A DNA stretch of 64,000 nt from Chitinophaga pinensis DSM 2588 (GTDB lineage Bacteria; Bacteroidota; Bacteroidia; Chitinophagales; Chitinophagaceae), in assembly GCF_000024005.1 (NCBI RefSeq), contig NC_013132.1, forward strand, positions 7,558,001-7,622,000, written 5' to 3'. Below the pieces are notes generated by a model. That model ran no database searches. It was given only the letters and a program-made list of their open reading frames with translations, and was not told the origin of the DNA. The position numbers and the translations under genes were made by a program. This document shows positions 44,907 to 53,539 of this stretch, piece by piece (position 1 is the stretch's first letter; every line of letters starts with the position of its first letter).

Positions 44907-45743
44907 TTACACACGAAAACGAAGGCTCTCCTTTTCCCTGAATTCTTCTGGTGTGATCCCTGTATGCTTTTTGAAGAATCGTGCGAAATAAGACTGGTCG
45001 GCAAAACCAAGTTGATAGGCAATTTCCTTGATAGGTAAGTTACCATGAAACAATTCACGTTTTGCTTCAATAAGCAAAAGCTGATATAACAACTGACTGA
45101 TGGTCATCCCCGTTTTTTCCCGTAGAATCTCATTGATCCGTTTTGGAGTTAACCCAATCTGCTGCGCATAAAAACTGGCAGACCTTTCTTCTGTATAATG
45201 CGTTTCCAACAGTTGAAACAATTGAATAATGCGGCTGTCTTCGCCTGCCGGCAGGGATAACTGATGACTGGCGAAACGATACAGCTGCCACAAAAAGGCG
45301 GTTGTATATTTCAGCAACAGCTTAAGCTCATTATGCCCTTTATTCTCCAGGACTATCAGATTAAACAGATTCACTAAGGCCTCGTGCATCTGATCCGGAA
45401 TGAGGATCCCCTCATTCGAAAAGGGCAGGAACAGTTGTCGGAGAAATGGCTCTTCTATCCGATGAAAGAACGATGCAGCAAAAACAATTGTCTTCGCCTT
45501 GGGTAACACTTCAGATGGGATAGAATGCACCTGGTTCCGCCCTATCAGATAAACCGTATTTTCCCTGATAGGATAAGATTCAAAATCAATAAAATGAACA
45601 CCACTGTCCTCAGTGAACCAGACAATCGCATAAAAGTCAATCCGGTGACTGGGCCAGTGTTCTCCAAATGCGGTACGCTGATCAGATGCCAGAAATGGCA
45701 ATGCCGGTAAAGTATGCAAAGGAATATTACGGGAATTCTTCAT
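44907..45743 (-). CDS. AraC-family regulator
   Basis: 278 residues from the start at 45743 (MKNSRNIPLHTLPALPFLAS). Cupin-like sensor: HRIDFYAIVWFTEDSGVHFI and GRNQVHSIPSEVLPK. DNA-binding half: SASFYAQQIGLTPKRINEIL, LPIKEIAYQLGFADQSYFAR, FFKKHTGITPEEFRE. It probably activates the SDR gene just downstream through the repeats at 44854-44890. Confidence 0.9.
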   Translation of the reverse strand: MKNSRNIPLHTLPALPFLASDQRTAFGEHWPSHRIDFYAIVWFTEDSGVHFIDFESYPIRENTVYLIGRNQVHSIPSEVLPKAKTIVFAASFFHRIEEPFLRQLFLPFSNEGILIPDQMHEALVNLFNLIVLENKGHNELKLLLKYTTAFLWQLYRFASHQLSLPAGEDSRIIQLFQLLETHYTEERSASFYAQQIGLTPKRINEILREKTGMTISQLLYQLLLIEAKRELFHGNLPIKEIAYQLGFADQSYFARFFKKHTGITPEEFREKESLRFRV

Positions 45744-45815
45744 TGATGGCCATGTTCGCCTCCTAAGGTACATTAAGCCCTCGACAAATGGGGCGTCATC
45801 AACATAAAACCCTCC

Positions 45816-46259
45816 TTATTGTAACACTTCCGTCAGCTTATCCAGCATCTTGCCCCACGCAGCTTTGGATTGTGCTGCAAAATCCTCCCATTTGCGGGAC
45901 ATTTCATGGGTTAGCGTAAGTTCACATCCGTCAATGATGGAAGCTATCTCTATTATAACCTCTGACGTATCAGATCCTTCCTCCTCTATCTGCCAGGTGA
46001 ATACCAGACGCCGCGGATATGCGATCTCTACATATTTACCGATATGATTGATTAATTCGCCCTGCCGGCGAACAAGATAAGAGAAACTTCCTCCCTCCCA
46101 TGGCTCATTGCTCAGACTGACAATCTCTTCATCGCGCAACTGAGGACCAAACATAAACTTCCCCACCATTTCCGTACTGAGGAATGCATCAAAAACGCGT
46201 TCAGGCGATACAGAAAACAAAGCGGTAGCAACAGCCTGTACTGGTAATCTGGTAGTCAT
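45816..46259 (-). CDS. SRPBCC / AHSA1-like protein
   Basis: 147 residues. Start-type fold of the Aha1/SRPBCC group: ALFSVSPERVFDAFLSTEMV, GKFMFGPQLRDEEI, YAYPRRLVFTWQIEEE-like segment, and a C-terminal helix WGKMLDKLTEVLQ. These bind small hydrophobic ligands; no specific role is known. The start at 46259 (MTTRLPVQAV) fits the fold; upstream residues add nothing. Confidence 0.82.
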   Translation of the reverse strand: MTTRLPVQAVATALFSVSPERVFDAFLSTEMVGKFMFGPQLRDEEIVSLSNEPWEGGSFSYLVRRQGELINHIGKYVEIAYPRRLVFTWQIEEEGSDTSEVIIEIASIIDGCELTLTHEMSRKWEDFAAQSKAAWGKMLDKLTEVLQ

Positions 46260-46407
46260 AAACCTTATTTTTTGACATAGTAACAATAAGGAGAACGCAC
46301 TAATTTAAATATTTGTTTTTGAAAGGAGTCGCATAATTAATTGCTTCATTTTCGTTGAGTTCGCTCTGCTAGCAGTGCTTCATTCCCAACATCGCCGTTA
46401 TAGAAGC

Positions 46408-46440
46408 AAAAAAGCCAGCGATAATATCCCTGGCCTTTTT
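46408..46440. terminator. Terminator in the stretch 46260-46591
   Basis: AAAAAGCCAG pairs with CTGGC plus TTTTT, loop about 11 nt. It could end the DUF4260 transcript. No gene is seen in the rest of the stretch. Confidence 0.65.
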
Positions 46441-46591
46441 GTCATGATTTATCTATATTCCTTATTTTTCAGAATATAATGGTATTCATACTTTCTGTGA
46501 AACAGCCGGACACTATTAAACTGTATGCTTTTGATATAGATAGATGCTTTCATATGTCCCCTTGAATGAACGGTGCCTGATGTGCGGCTTT

Positions 46592-46951
46592 TTACTTTTG
46601 TCCCAAGATGCCAAGATGGGTAAATTTAAATCCTTCTGACCTTTTCAAACCATAACCGAACAATCTATCCAGACTGCTGTGTCCCAATAATATAAGCCCT
46701 ACCATTTCCACATATGGCTGCTGGATGAATAGTCCGATTCCCCATACGATAACCGCCACAAGTTGATGATGAAAGAGATTATAAACAAATGCACCGACCT
46801 TATTATTGACAACATATCCGATCATCCCCATATCCGGCGCTAAAAATAGCAATATCCAGGCCCACCAGGCAAAATGCACAGGTAGCAGATTAAGTAAGAC
46901 AACTGACAGTATAAAAGGAACGATTGCTTCTGCTTGTAAGAGATATTTCAT
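46592..46951 (-). CDS. DUF4260 membrane protein
   Basis: 119 residues, mostly hydrophobic, with 3-4 helices. Family pattern: LAPDMGMIGYVVNNKVGAFV, YNLFHHQLVAVIVWGIG, and GHSSLDRLFGYGLKRSEGFK then FTHLGILG. The function of DUF4260 is not known. The Crp-like gene upstream is on the same strand (gap 82 bases). Confidence 0.88.
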   Translation of the reverse strand: MKYLLQAEAIVPFILSVVLLNLLPVHFAWWAWILLFLAPDMGMIGYVVNNKVGAFVYNLFHHQLVAVIVWGIGLFIQQPYVEMVGLILLGHSSLDRLFGYGLKRSEGFKFTHLGILGQK

Positions 46952-47033
46952 AGTGTTCTATATTTTGATAGCACAAAGATCGAACACCGGTCAACTTACA
47001 AACGTTAACAAAAGATAATAAAAACAGGCCCAA

Positions 47034-47624
47034 CTATTTTTTTATGACACGCTTACGGATACGACTCAGACTCACCGGTGTGATACCGAGATAGTTAGCA
47101 ATATAATGTTGGGGAATCCGCTCGACGATCTTTTGTTTATTACTCTCTAACAACTCCAGATAGCGCTCTTCAGGACTCAGAATGAGTAATCCTGCCATCC
47201 GTTCTTCCAATCCGATGGCCAGGTACTCCGCAACAAGCCTCCCAAACCGCTCCCACTTGGGAGATTGCTCATAAAGGGATTGCAGATGTTTATAGGAAAA
47301 AGCGAGCAGCCGGCTATCTGTCAGTGCCTCGATGGTCAACCTGGACGGTGTAGCGGTTATAGCACTGATATAAGAACTGACAAAGTGATGCTCAAAGTAG
47401 AAGTAGGTTGTTTTCTCCTCACCGTCACGGATATAATAATGCCGCATATTGCCCTCCAGCACGATTCCGAAATCCTGTTCCCTTTGTCCTTCGTCAATCC
47501 ATTTCTCCCCTCTTTCCAATGAGCGGTATCGGATATGTGGTGTCAGTAATGCCCATTCTTCATCCGTTATTTTTAAGAAGCGTTGTATTGCGTTTCTTAA
47601 AACATCTAGGTCTTTTGCTTCCAT
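47034..47624 (-). CDS. Crp/Fnr-family regulator
   Basis: 196 residues. The N-terminal cyclic-nucleotide-binding fold includes EKWIDEGQREQDFGIVLEGN and LTIEALTDSRLLAFSYKHLQ. The C-terminal part ends in a Crp-type HTH: RIPQHYIANYLGITPVSLSR. No cAMP-contact Arg is evident, as in most Bacteroidota members. The start at 47624 (MEAKDLDVLR) is preferred over 47645. Confidence 0.85.
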   Translation of the reverse strand: MEAKDLDVLRNAIQRFLKITDEEWALLTPHIRYRSLERGEKWIDEGQREQDFGIVLEGNMRHYYIRDGEEKTTYFYFEHHFVSSYISAITATPSRLTIEALTDSRLLAFSYKHLQSLYEQSPKWERFGRLVAEYLAIGLEERMAGLLILSPEERYLELLESNKQKIVERIPQHYIANYLGITPVSLSRIRKRVIKK

Positions 47625-47653
47625 TATGTGCAGAAAATTATACAATTATCCAC

Positions 47654-48847
47654 CTATTCAGATAACCCTTTACGGATTGCCTGCAAATAAGTTTTCTTAT
47701 TAGACTTACTGAATGTGATCGTCCGGCATTTATTGAACTGAACAAATGCTTTTAATGCCTGGACCAGTTTCTCAATTACGCTTTTATCAAGATTAACAGC
47801 TTCAAAATGAAGATTGTGTACGATCAGTTCCTTTTGCTTACGATCCGCCTTGGCATCCATCCTGGCTATAAAGGTCTCCCCGGCAAGTATAGGTAGTGAA
47901 AAATAACCATACAGGCGCTTGGGTGCTGGCACAAAACATTCAATCTGGTAATCAAAATTGAAGAAGTCTTTTAAACGATTACGGAAAACATTTAACACAT
48001 CAAACGGAGAAAGGATAAATACTTCATTGGATAACTCTATATTCGTTTTCTGACCGGGCAGCATATAGAACGGCCCTTTAAGACCTTCCACCGTCACACT
48101 TTTCAATTCGTCAGCCTTCGCCATCTTCTCAAGCTCCTTTTTAACCAGATTTCCTTTCACACGGCGGGCACGCCAGGCTATTTCCCTGGCGGATGAAATA
48201 CCAAGCGCTCCCAGGGTACGCCGGATAACGAAACGGGCATATTCTTCATCGGTGGGTACACTTATATCTGTCTCCTGTGGCACCAGGTTAAGCGGCAGGT
48301 CATAGACTTTCTGAAAGGCTTTCGTCCGACTGATCATCAGACTCCCGTTAAAATATAACCTTTCAAGCGCCACCTTTGCAGGGCGCCAGTCCCACCAGCC
48401 AGAACTCGCTTCCAGGCGATCATTTTCAAAGTCTCCTACCTTAACAGGCCCATCACGCTCTACCTGATCGATAATCTGTTTCATCAGCTTTTGCTCAGCC
48501 TGGGTAAACGGTTTACTCTGCGCTTTAAAAGCCTCCTTTACGGGCAGTGAAAACCGGAAGTCATGCATAGGCAGAAAACCGGCGTCTGATGTCATATATT
48601 CAAAAACACGGCCGTCTTCACAAAGATCTGATAACCACTCCAGCTGATAATCAGGGATACGCGCCGCCATTACATGATGATGGGCACGCTCCACGACAAA
48701 GTTCGTATCCAGTTGTACGAACCCTAAATGATCAATTACTTTAAAAACAGCCTCAGCCCCAGTCCCGAACTGTGCTTTCCGGGCAAGACCGGCGGCTTCA
48801 AGAATGATCTTTCGCGCCTGTTGTTTTGTAAGAACAATAGATTCCAT
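47654..48847 (-). CDS. YcaQ/AlkZ-family winged-helix DNA glycosylase
   Basis: 397 residues of the HTH_42 family (E. coli YcaQ and Streptomyces AlkZ), which unhook or excise bulky alkylated bases and crosslinks. The catalytic Gln-x-Asp motif is visible in GFVQLDTNFVVERAHHHVMA. Further family segments: SGWWDWRPAKVALERLYFNG, LGISSAREIAWRARRVKGNL, and the C-terminal YFSLPILAGETFIARMDAKA. A role in resisting DNA-alkylating natural products fits the family; the neighbours give no extra clue. Confidence 0.88.
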   Translation of the reverse strand: MESIVLTKQQARKIILEAAGLARKAQFGTGAEAVFKVIDHLGFVQLDTNFVVERAHHHVMAARIPDYQLEWLSDLCEDGRVFEYMTSDAGFLPMHDFRFSLPVKEAFKAQSKPFTQAEQKLMKQIIDQVERDGPVKVGDFENDRLEASSGWWDWRPAKVALERLYFNGSLMISRTKAFQKVYDLPLNLVPQETDISVPTDEEYARFVIRRTLGALGISSAREIAWRARRVKGNLVKKELEKMAKADELKSVTVEGLKGPFYMLPGQKTNIELSNEVFILSPFDVLNVFRNRLKDFFNFDYQIECFVPAPKRLYGYFSLPILAGETFIARMDAKADRKQKELIVHNLHFEAVNLDKSVIEKLVQALKAFVQFNKCRTITFSKSNKKTYLQAIRKGLSE

Positions 48848-48970
48848 TATACTAAAATAAACAGTATTTGCATTACAAGATAATCAACAATCTGCCACAG
48901 ACACACTATATAACGATACTGAGTCCTGTCAACCTACCTCCTCCCATCCTCTCCTTATACCTATCTGACA

Positions 48971-49002
48971 TTTGGCCGGAAAAAACTTTCATTCTACTTT
49001 CG
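48971..49002 (+). promoter_or_regulatory. Promoter of the 49008 operon
   Basis: TTTG (48971-48974), a 20-nt spacer and TACTTTCG (48995-49002, one base off). The ATG at 49008 follows directly, so the longer frame from 48972 is unlikely. Confidence 0.5.
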
Positions 49003-49007
49003 CAAAT

Positions 49008-49619
49008 ATGAGTTACTATATACGCATTCTCGGGACGGAAAATCCGGATATTCATTTAGATGACATTTTAGAAGCACTGGATCAGGACGGGCTTAACGCT
49101 CAACTGGATGCGCTTAAAAATGAGAAGCCCGAAAAATGGACGCATATCGAATTAAAGAACGAAGATAATAAACGCTTAGCCGTCATTGAAAGAGATGCGG
49201 TCACAGCAGAAGGGATGGGCAAAGAAGAACTGGATGAATTCAGGGCAAGTATCCTTGATTTTCAGCCAGCCAGCGCCGCCAAATGGCTGAATGACTTCTT
49301 TGACCGTGTACAGGTTATTTATGCCTTCAGATTATTACCGATGGCTATGGAAGATGATAATTACGATATTATCACCACTGTCCAGACTTGCATATGGGAA
49401 AAAGTAAAGGGCATTTTACAGGCTGACGAAGAAGGATTTACCAACGAAGAAGGCTATCATATTTTATGGCAGTTCCCTGATGACGCTGATGGTGAATGGA
49501 ACTGTGCGGTATTAAATGCCGATGGTAAATGGGAGAACTTCTCCATGGACCTGGCTAACAAAGAGCAACAGAAAGCTTTTAAACAAGGTCAGGTTCCTGC
49601 AGGGGCCCAAAAGCGCTAA
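49008..49619 (+). CDS. Hypothetical cytoplasmic protein
   Basis: 203 residues beginning MSYYIRILGTENPDIHLDDI, acidic, no signal. It has AAKWLNDFFDRVQVIYAFRL and EEGYHILWQFPDDADGEWNC. I do not recognise the family; the form fits small immunity-type proteins of polymorphic toxin loci. It is first of three tightly packed genes (gaps 5 bases and a 4-base overlap). Confidence 0.65.
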   Translation: MSYYIRILGTENPDIHLDDILEALDQDGLNAQLDALKNEKPEKWTHIELKNEDNKRLAVIERDAVTAEGMGKEELDEFRASILDFQPASAAKWLNDFFDRVQVIYAFRLLPMAMEDDNYDIITTVQTCIWEKVKGILQADEEGFTNEEGYHILWQFPDDADGEWNCAVLNADGKWENFSMDLANKEQQKAFKQGQVPAGAQKR

Positions 49620-49624
49620 GTTAG

Positions 49625-49927
49625 ATGAAAGCCGTAATTGTAAAGATTGAACGTACCTGTTCTGCCTTCCCTACGCAATATGAAGGCACACTGGATAATG
49701 GTAAAATGTTCTACTTTCGGTTTAGATGGGGAGAACTTTGCATCTCTGAATCTATCAGCCCTACAGAAGATATAGATGATGCAATTATCGGTACAGTCGT
49801 TTTAGAAATTCAAACTGATGACGATTGGAATGGCGTAATGTCACCTGAACAGGTAGTATCCTACCTGTCCCCGATTTATCAGCTTTCCGCAGAGATCAGG
49901 AACGAAATATTTAATCCCATAATATGA
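49625..49927 (+). CDS. Hypothetical protein
   Basis: 100 residues beginning MKAVIVKIERTCSAFPTQYE, with YFRFRWGELCISESISPTED. Family not recognised. It begins 5 bases after the previous stop, and its TGA overlaps the ATG of the next gene (ATGA at 49924-49927), so the three are translated as a unit. Confidence 0.65.
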   Translation: MKAVIVKIERTCSAFPTQYEGTLDNGKMFYFRFRWGELCISESISPTEDIDDAIIGTVVLEIQTDDDWNGVMSPEQVVSYLSPIYQLSAEIRNEIFNPII

Positions 49928-50436
49928 ACGAAGAACAATACGGCATCGACATTGAAAATGCACATAAAAAAGCAATAGCACTCATTCCTGAAGATTTCTT
50001 CTGGAGCAACTTTGACGAATGCGCACCGTTCGGATCAGACGAAGGTGATACCGCATTAGCAGAATACCGTGACTGGCGCTTGGAAAACCCCAGTACGCCT
50101 ACCATAGAATGTCTGAAATGGGTAATAGAAAGTATAGGAGAAATACAACTGGAAGATTATAACGAGCAACTGCTGGATCGCGAAAAAATAAAAGCAGGCA
50201 TCCTGGATAAGGATTTCGATGACGATTACTATTTCTATACGTTAGACGTTTCAGTTATTGCCACGGGATTCGCTCAACTGGTAGATGAAGGCACTATTGC
50301 AGCAGAAAACAAACCAGTTATTCAGGTTGCAATTGATCGTCAGATCATCTGGGCAGAGCTTATCGAAAACAGGGAACATGCTGACAGATATATCGCCAAC
50401 CTGAATGTGCTTAGCAGAGTACTGAAAGCAGCCTAA
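49924..50436 (+). CDS. Hypothetical protein, immunity-like
   Basis: 170 residues beginning MNEEQYGIDIENAHKKAIAL, strongly acidic, with IPEDFFWSNFDECAPFGSDE and GDTALAEYRDWRLENPSTPT. Family not certain. Overlapping start and composition suggest it works with the two upstream genes. No toxin gene is visible nearby. Confidence 0.65.
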   Translation: MNEEQYGIDIENAHKKAIALIPEDFFWSNFDECAPFGSDEGDTALAEYRDWRLENPSTPTIECLKWVIESIGEIQLEDYNEQLLDREKIKAGILDKDFDDDYYFYTLDVSVIATGFAQLVDEGTIAAENKPVIQVAIDRQIIWAELIENREHADRYIANLNVLSRVLKAA

Positions 50437-50513
50437 AATGGCTTTCAATACTCAAAGTTTCATTGAAAAATTGATCCGCTTAGGATTATAGATATCAGGA
50501 GTAGTTCTGACAC

Positions 50514-51692
50514 CTATATTCCTAAGCGGACTTCATATGATGACAACACCTCATGATGGACAGTAATAAACGCCGGATCCTTCTCCCCCAATTCAGTCAA
50601 TGCCCGTAATGCATGACCAATCACAGGTATCACCTCCATCATTTCAAAATACCCTGGTGTAAATAATGTCGAACAGATCGCTCCCATCAATGCCTGCTGA
50701 TGTGTCAACGCACATGATGGCAACGCCATGATCAAGGACCTGATATGCTTTGCCAATGCAGTTCCATTCGTATTATATAGTAAATCTATCAGATATTGAG
50801 GTGCACCATTCTCCCCTATGAAAGGTTGCATATCTTCAAGCGCAGCGATGATTTTACCCTCACTGCCCAAAATATCCATGATATAAGTCACCCAGCTATC
50901 CTGTGCATTATCATCTGCGTTTCTAACCAGGTTGATTGCAATTATCGCCTGTAGCAAAACATCCGTCTCTAGTTGAAATGCAGACGCCAGATAAGTATCC
51001 ATTTCATTCAGCTCGTCTGCTAATTCATACCACCTGCCCAAACAAAATAGCGCATAAGCCCTTCGCTCTCTCGCATGATTTATATCCTGCCATTCACGCC
51101 GTAATAAAGTAGCGGTTTCCGGCAGGTTTTTACCGACATGTATCAGTATATATTGAGCCTGACTTGCAGTTAGGCGGTCTTCGACGCCAGCCCGTTGATA
51201 TAGCCGGGGAATTAAAAATGCCATGGAAGATACCATGTCCTCATATCCATCCCTGCGAATATTCGGCTGTATCATTATCTCATATAAAAAACCGAATAAA
51301 CGTTCCGTTACAACTGGCTTATCTATGCAATACGGCAGCATACGTGCTATTATTGTTGCCGTTGTATAGGTCGCTTCAAAAACATCTTCCTGATACACGA
51401 TCTTCCACCAGATCCGCGTCGCAGCTGCAGCAGCGATTTCATCATCTCCGGATAATAATCCGTTTATTTCCGCAGGCAATTCTTCTCCTTGTCTATTGGA
51501 TGTTTCAATATGATCCCAGTCAATATTATCCAGTTCCTTTTGCAGATAGTCTGGTACAGGCAATGATTTTATACTGTTTACTATAAGATGCTGCTCATAT
51601 TCCCCGCGGAAGTTCAGGATAATCGCATCTAAGTAAGCGGCAATAGTTGGATGTTCCGGATCAGACGTCCATGTGGGTATAAATAATTCCAT
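50514..51692 (-). CDS. Alpha-helical hypothetical protein, intact copy
   Basis: 392 residues, largely helical, with repeats like HEAT-type pairs (AAAAATRIWWKIVYQEDVFE, ALFCLGRWYELADELNEMDT). No signal peptide and no known family. Its start overlaps the 3' end of the MORN-type gene by 64 bases, which points to coupled translation. A decayed copy of the same pair is at 40879-42784. Confidence 0.7.
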   Translation of the reverse strand: MELFIPTWTSDPEHPTIAAYLDAIILNFRGEYEQHLIVNSIKSLPVPDYLQKELDNIDWDHIETSNRQGEELPAEINGLLSGDDEIAAAAATRIWWKIVYQEDVFEATYTTATIIARMLPYCIDKPVVTERLFGFLYEIMIQPNIRRDGYEDMVSSMAFLIPRLYQRAGVEDRLTASQAQYILIHVGKNLPETATLLRREWQDINHARERRAYALFCLGRWYELADELNEMDTYLASAFQLETDVLLQAIIAINLVRNADDNAQDSWVTYIMDILGSEGKIIAALEDMQPFIGENGAPQYLIDLLYNTNGTALAKHIRSLIMALPSCALTHQQALMGAICSTLFTPGYFEMMEVIPVIGHALRALTELGEKDPAFITVHHEVLSSYEVRLGI

Positions 51693-52720
51693 CTTTCTTC
51701 CTCATTAACAAACGCTTCTTTTTCCAGTCGCATCGTCAATAAGCATGCTCCCGCCTCATCATACATGAACCAGTTGCCGGTACCATCGTTATTGGAAATG
51801 TAGTCTATCAGTGTAACGCCATCAGGATAAAAATACTTCACGCTAACCGGCACCTGTTTTGCATCATCTGGTATACGAACGATCTCATAGACCAGTATGT
51901 TATTGTAATATCTTCGGGTAATGAAGTTGGCTATATATTGCTGGCGGACAGAATAAAGCAGCGTTTCTCCTGTATCATAAAACAACTGTCTGTAGTCATT
52001 CTTGTTGTACGCATAATGTCTGCTCTGGCGGACCACCAGCGGTTCAATATCCTGATAATATTCATAGCTGATCTTTTCAGGTACAACAGCTGCCGTGAAT
52101 AGCTCCTCCGGCATACCAGTATACTGATCATAGTGCCTTTTCAACAGCAAATTACCCTCCATGTCCCACTCGGCATATTCACCGATATACCTGTTCTTCC
52201 AGGGATCAAATTCACTCATTACCCAATGTGACAGGAGCTGCTTTGAACCATCTGCATCCACGAAATAAGCACGGGTAGGAACAGATAAAGGACGTGCAGG
52301 TAAAGGAGCGCCTTTTTCACTGACAGGCTGATGTTCCCTGTCAAAATAACGCCGGGCATTATATGCAGTTCCTTCTGCTGCATAATCATATTCTATACTC
52401 CATACCCCCGCATTTTCATAGCCACCAGGAAAATATTCGGGGGTAACATGCTCACTTTTAATCCAGCGATAACAACCTATCCATTTGTTTTCGCCACACC
52501 AATACCCTTGCTGCGCAAGTGTACCATCAGGATGAAAGCGCTTGTTTAAAAAAGGAGGAGTACCATCACCATAGTCGGTCGTTCCACAGCGATGCCCATC
52601 TGTATGCCAGGCTACCCATATACCGGTTTTATCTCCCTGATCATTTTGCACTCCCAGCATCCATTCTTTCCATGCTGTATTCCAGATGGCAGCGGAAGGA
52701 ATATCTTTATGTTTTTCCAT
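51629..52720 (-). CDS. YwqK-like MORN-type protein (antitoxin-like), intact copy
   Basis: 363 residues with repeated Y/W-x-x-G units resembling MORN repeats of YwqK-type antitoxins: DGHRCGTTDYGDGTPPFLNK, RFHPDGTLAQQGYWCGENKW, EWDMEGNLLLKRHYDQYTG, KYFYPDGVTLIDYIS. No signal peptide. It forms a coupled pair with 50514-51692. YwqK antitoxins counter YwqJ-type toxins in Bacillus; no such toxin is in the window, and the family link is by pattern only. Confidence 0.68.
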   Translation of the reverse strand: MEKHKDIPSAAIWNTAWKEWMLGVQNDQGDKTGIWVAWHTDGHRCGTTDYGDGTPPFLNKRFHPDGTLAQQGYWCGENKWIGCYRWIKSEHVTPEYFPGGYENAGVWSIEYDYAAEGTAYNARRYFDREHQPVSEKGAPLPARPLSVPTRAYFVDADGSKQLLSHWVMSEFDPWKNRYIGEYAEWDMEGNLLLKRHYDQYTGMPEELFTAAVVPEKISYEYYQDIEPLVVRQSRHYAYNKNDYRQLFYDTGETLLYSVRQQYIANFITRRYYNNILVYEIVRIPDDAKQVPVSVKYFYPDGVTLIDYISNNDGTGNWFMYDEAGACLLTMRLEKEAFVNEEERWNYLYPHGRLIRNIQLLPLT

Positions 52721-52832
52721 CGAATACTATTGGACTGTATACACAACTTATGAATAAAATATAAAATTCTCTAATATTCGCTAAAACAGTCATAATGATA
52801 GCATAGAAAAAGCAGGGTATGCAACAAACAGG

Positions 52833-52894
52833 AAACCCGCACTATGGAGTGGGCCAAAAGCCAGATGCTTCTGATCACACCGTAGTGCGGGTTT
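52833..52894. terminator. Structured hairpin between antitoxin-like and DUF1877 genes
   Basis: AAACCCGCACTA (52833-52844) pairs perfectly with TAGTGCGGGTTT (52883-52894). The 38-nt centre could fold again (GGGCC...GGC, GATGC/GATC parts). It lies in a 236-base gap without genes. Confidence 0.6.
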
Positions 52895-52957
52895 ACCGTT
52901 TCATATATCTTCTGCTGCTGTTTGCTGAAATAGCCTGTTTGCCGGAGTAGCGGACAA

Positions 52958-53491
52958 CTATCTTACCAAAGACAAAACATAATCATTGTCCGCATTCGCT
53001 GCTGCTATAAAACTCTTCAGGTCAGTAAATTCCCTTGCCAGATGCTCACGGGTAAATGCTCTGTCCTCCTCACCTTCCTCGATCCAGACATTATCAGGGT
53101 AAATACGGTTTTCGTTCAGTTCGTTTGCGTCGTACAGCTTATGAAACTGTTCAATCGATATATTACTTAATACAGCGTGCATATCCGCAACATCATCTGT
53201 ATCGTTATAATAGATAGCAGTACTTTCAAAGTCAATATCATCTGACAACATCTCCAGTTCATCCAGATCAATCTCCTTACCTATATACGTTTCAGGATAA
53301 AATATCTGCTCCAGCAAAGAAACAGCGTCTTCATCCTGCTCCTTAGATAAAACAAATTTCAATCCTTCAAAAGTTTGCGGAAAAACAATATTTTCTTTGG
53401 AGATATCCAGTATAACAGTTCCTTCCGGATTTGCCTTCATTACCTCAAAACTCTCCTGCGATATACGATATAACGTTATGCTCTGACTCAT
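52958..53491 (-). CDS. DUF1877 (YfbM-like) protein
   Basis: 177 residues from the start at 53491 (MSQSITLYRISQESFEVMKA). Family pattern: LEQIFYPETYIGKEIDLDEL, DDIDFESTAIYYNDTDDVAD, and YDANELNENRIYPDNVWIEE with the final REFTDLKSFIAAANADNDYV. DUF1877 proteins appear among immunity-type genes of polymorphic toxin systems; no biochemical role is known. Confidence 0.82.
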   Translation of the reverse strand: MSQSITLYRISQESFEVMKANPEGTVILDISKENIVFPQTFEGLKFVLSKEQDEDAVSLLEQIFYPETYIGKEIDLDELEMLSDDIDFESTAIYYNDTDDVADMHAVLSNISIEQFHKLYDANELNENRIYPDNVWIEEGEEDRAFTREHLAREFTDLKSFIAAANADNDYVLSLVR

Positions 53492-53539
53492 ACTACAAAT
53501 TTTGGGGAGCAAAACTACGGAAAAAATCTTTTGATACTT

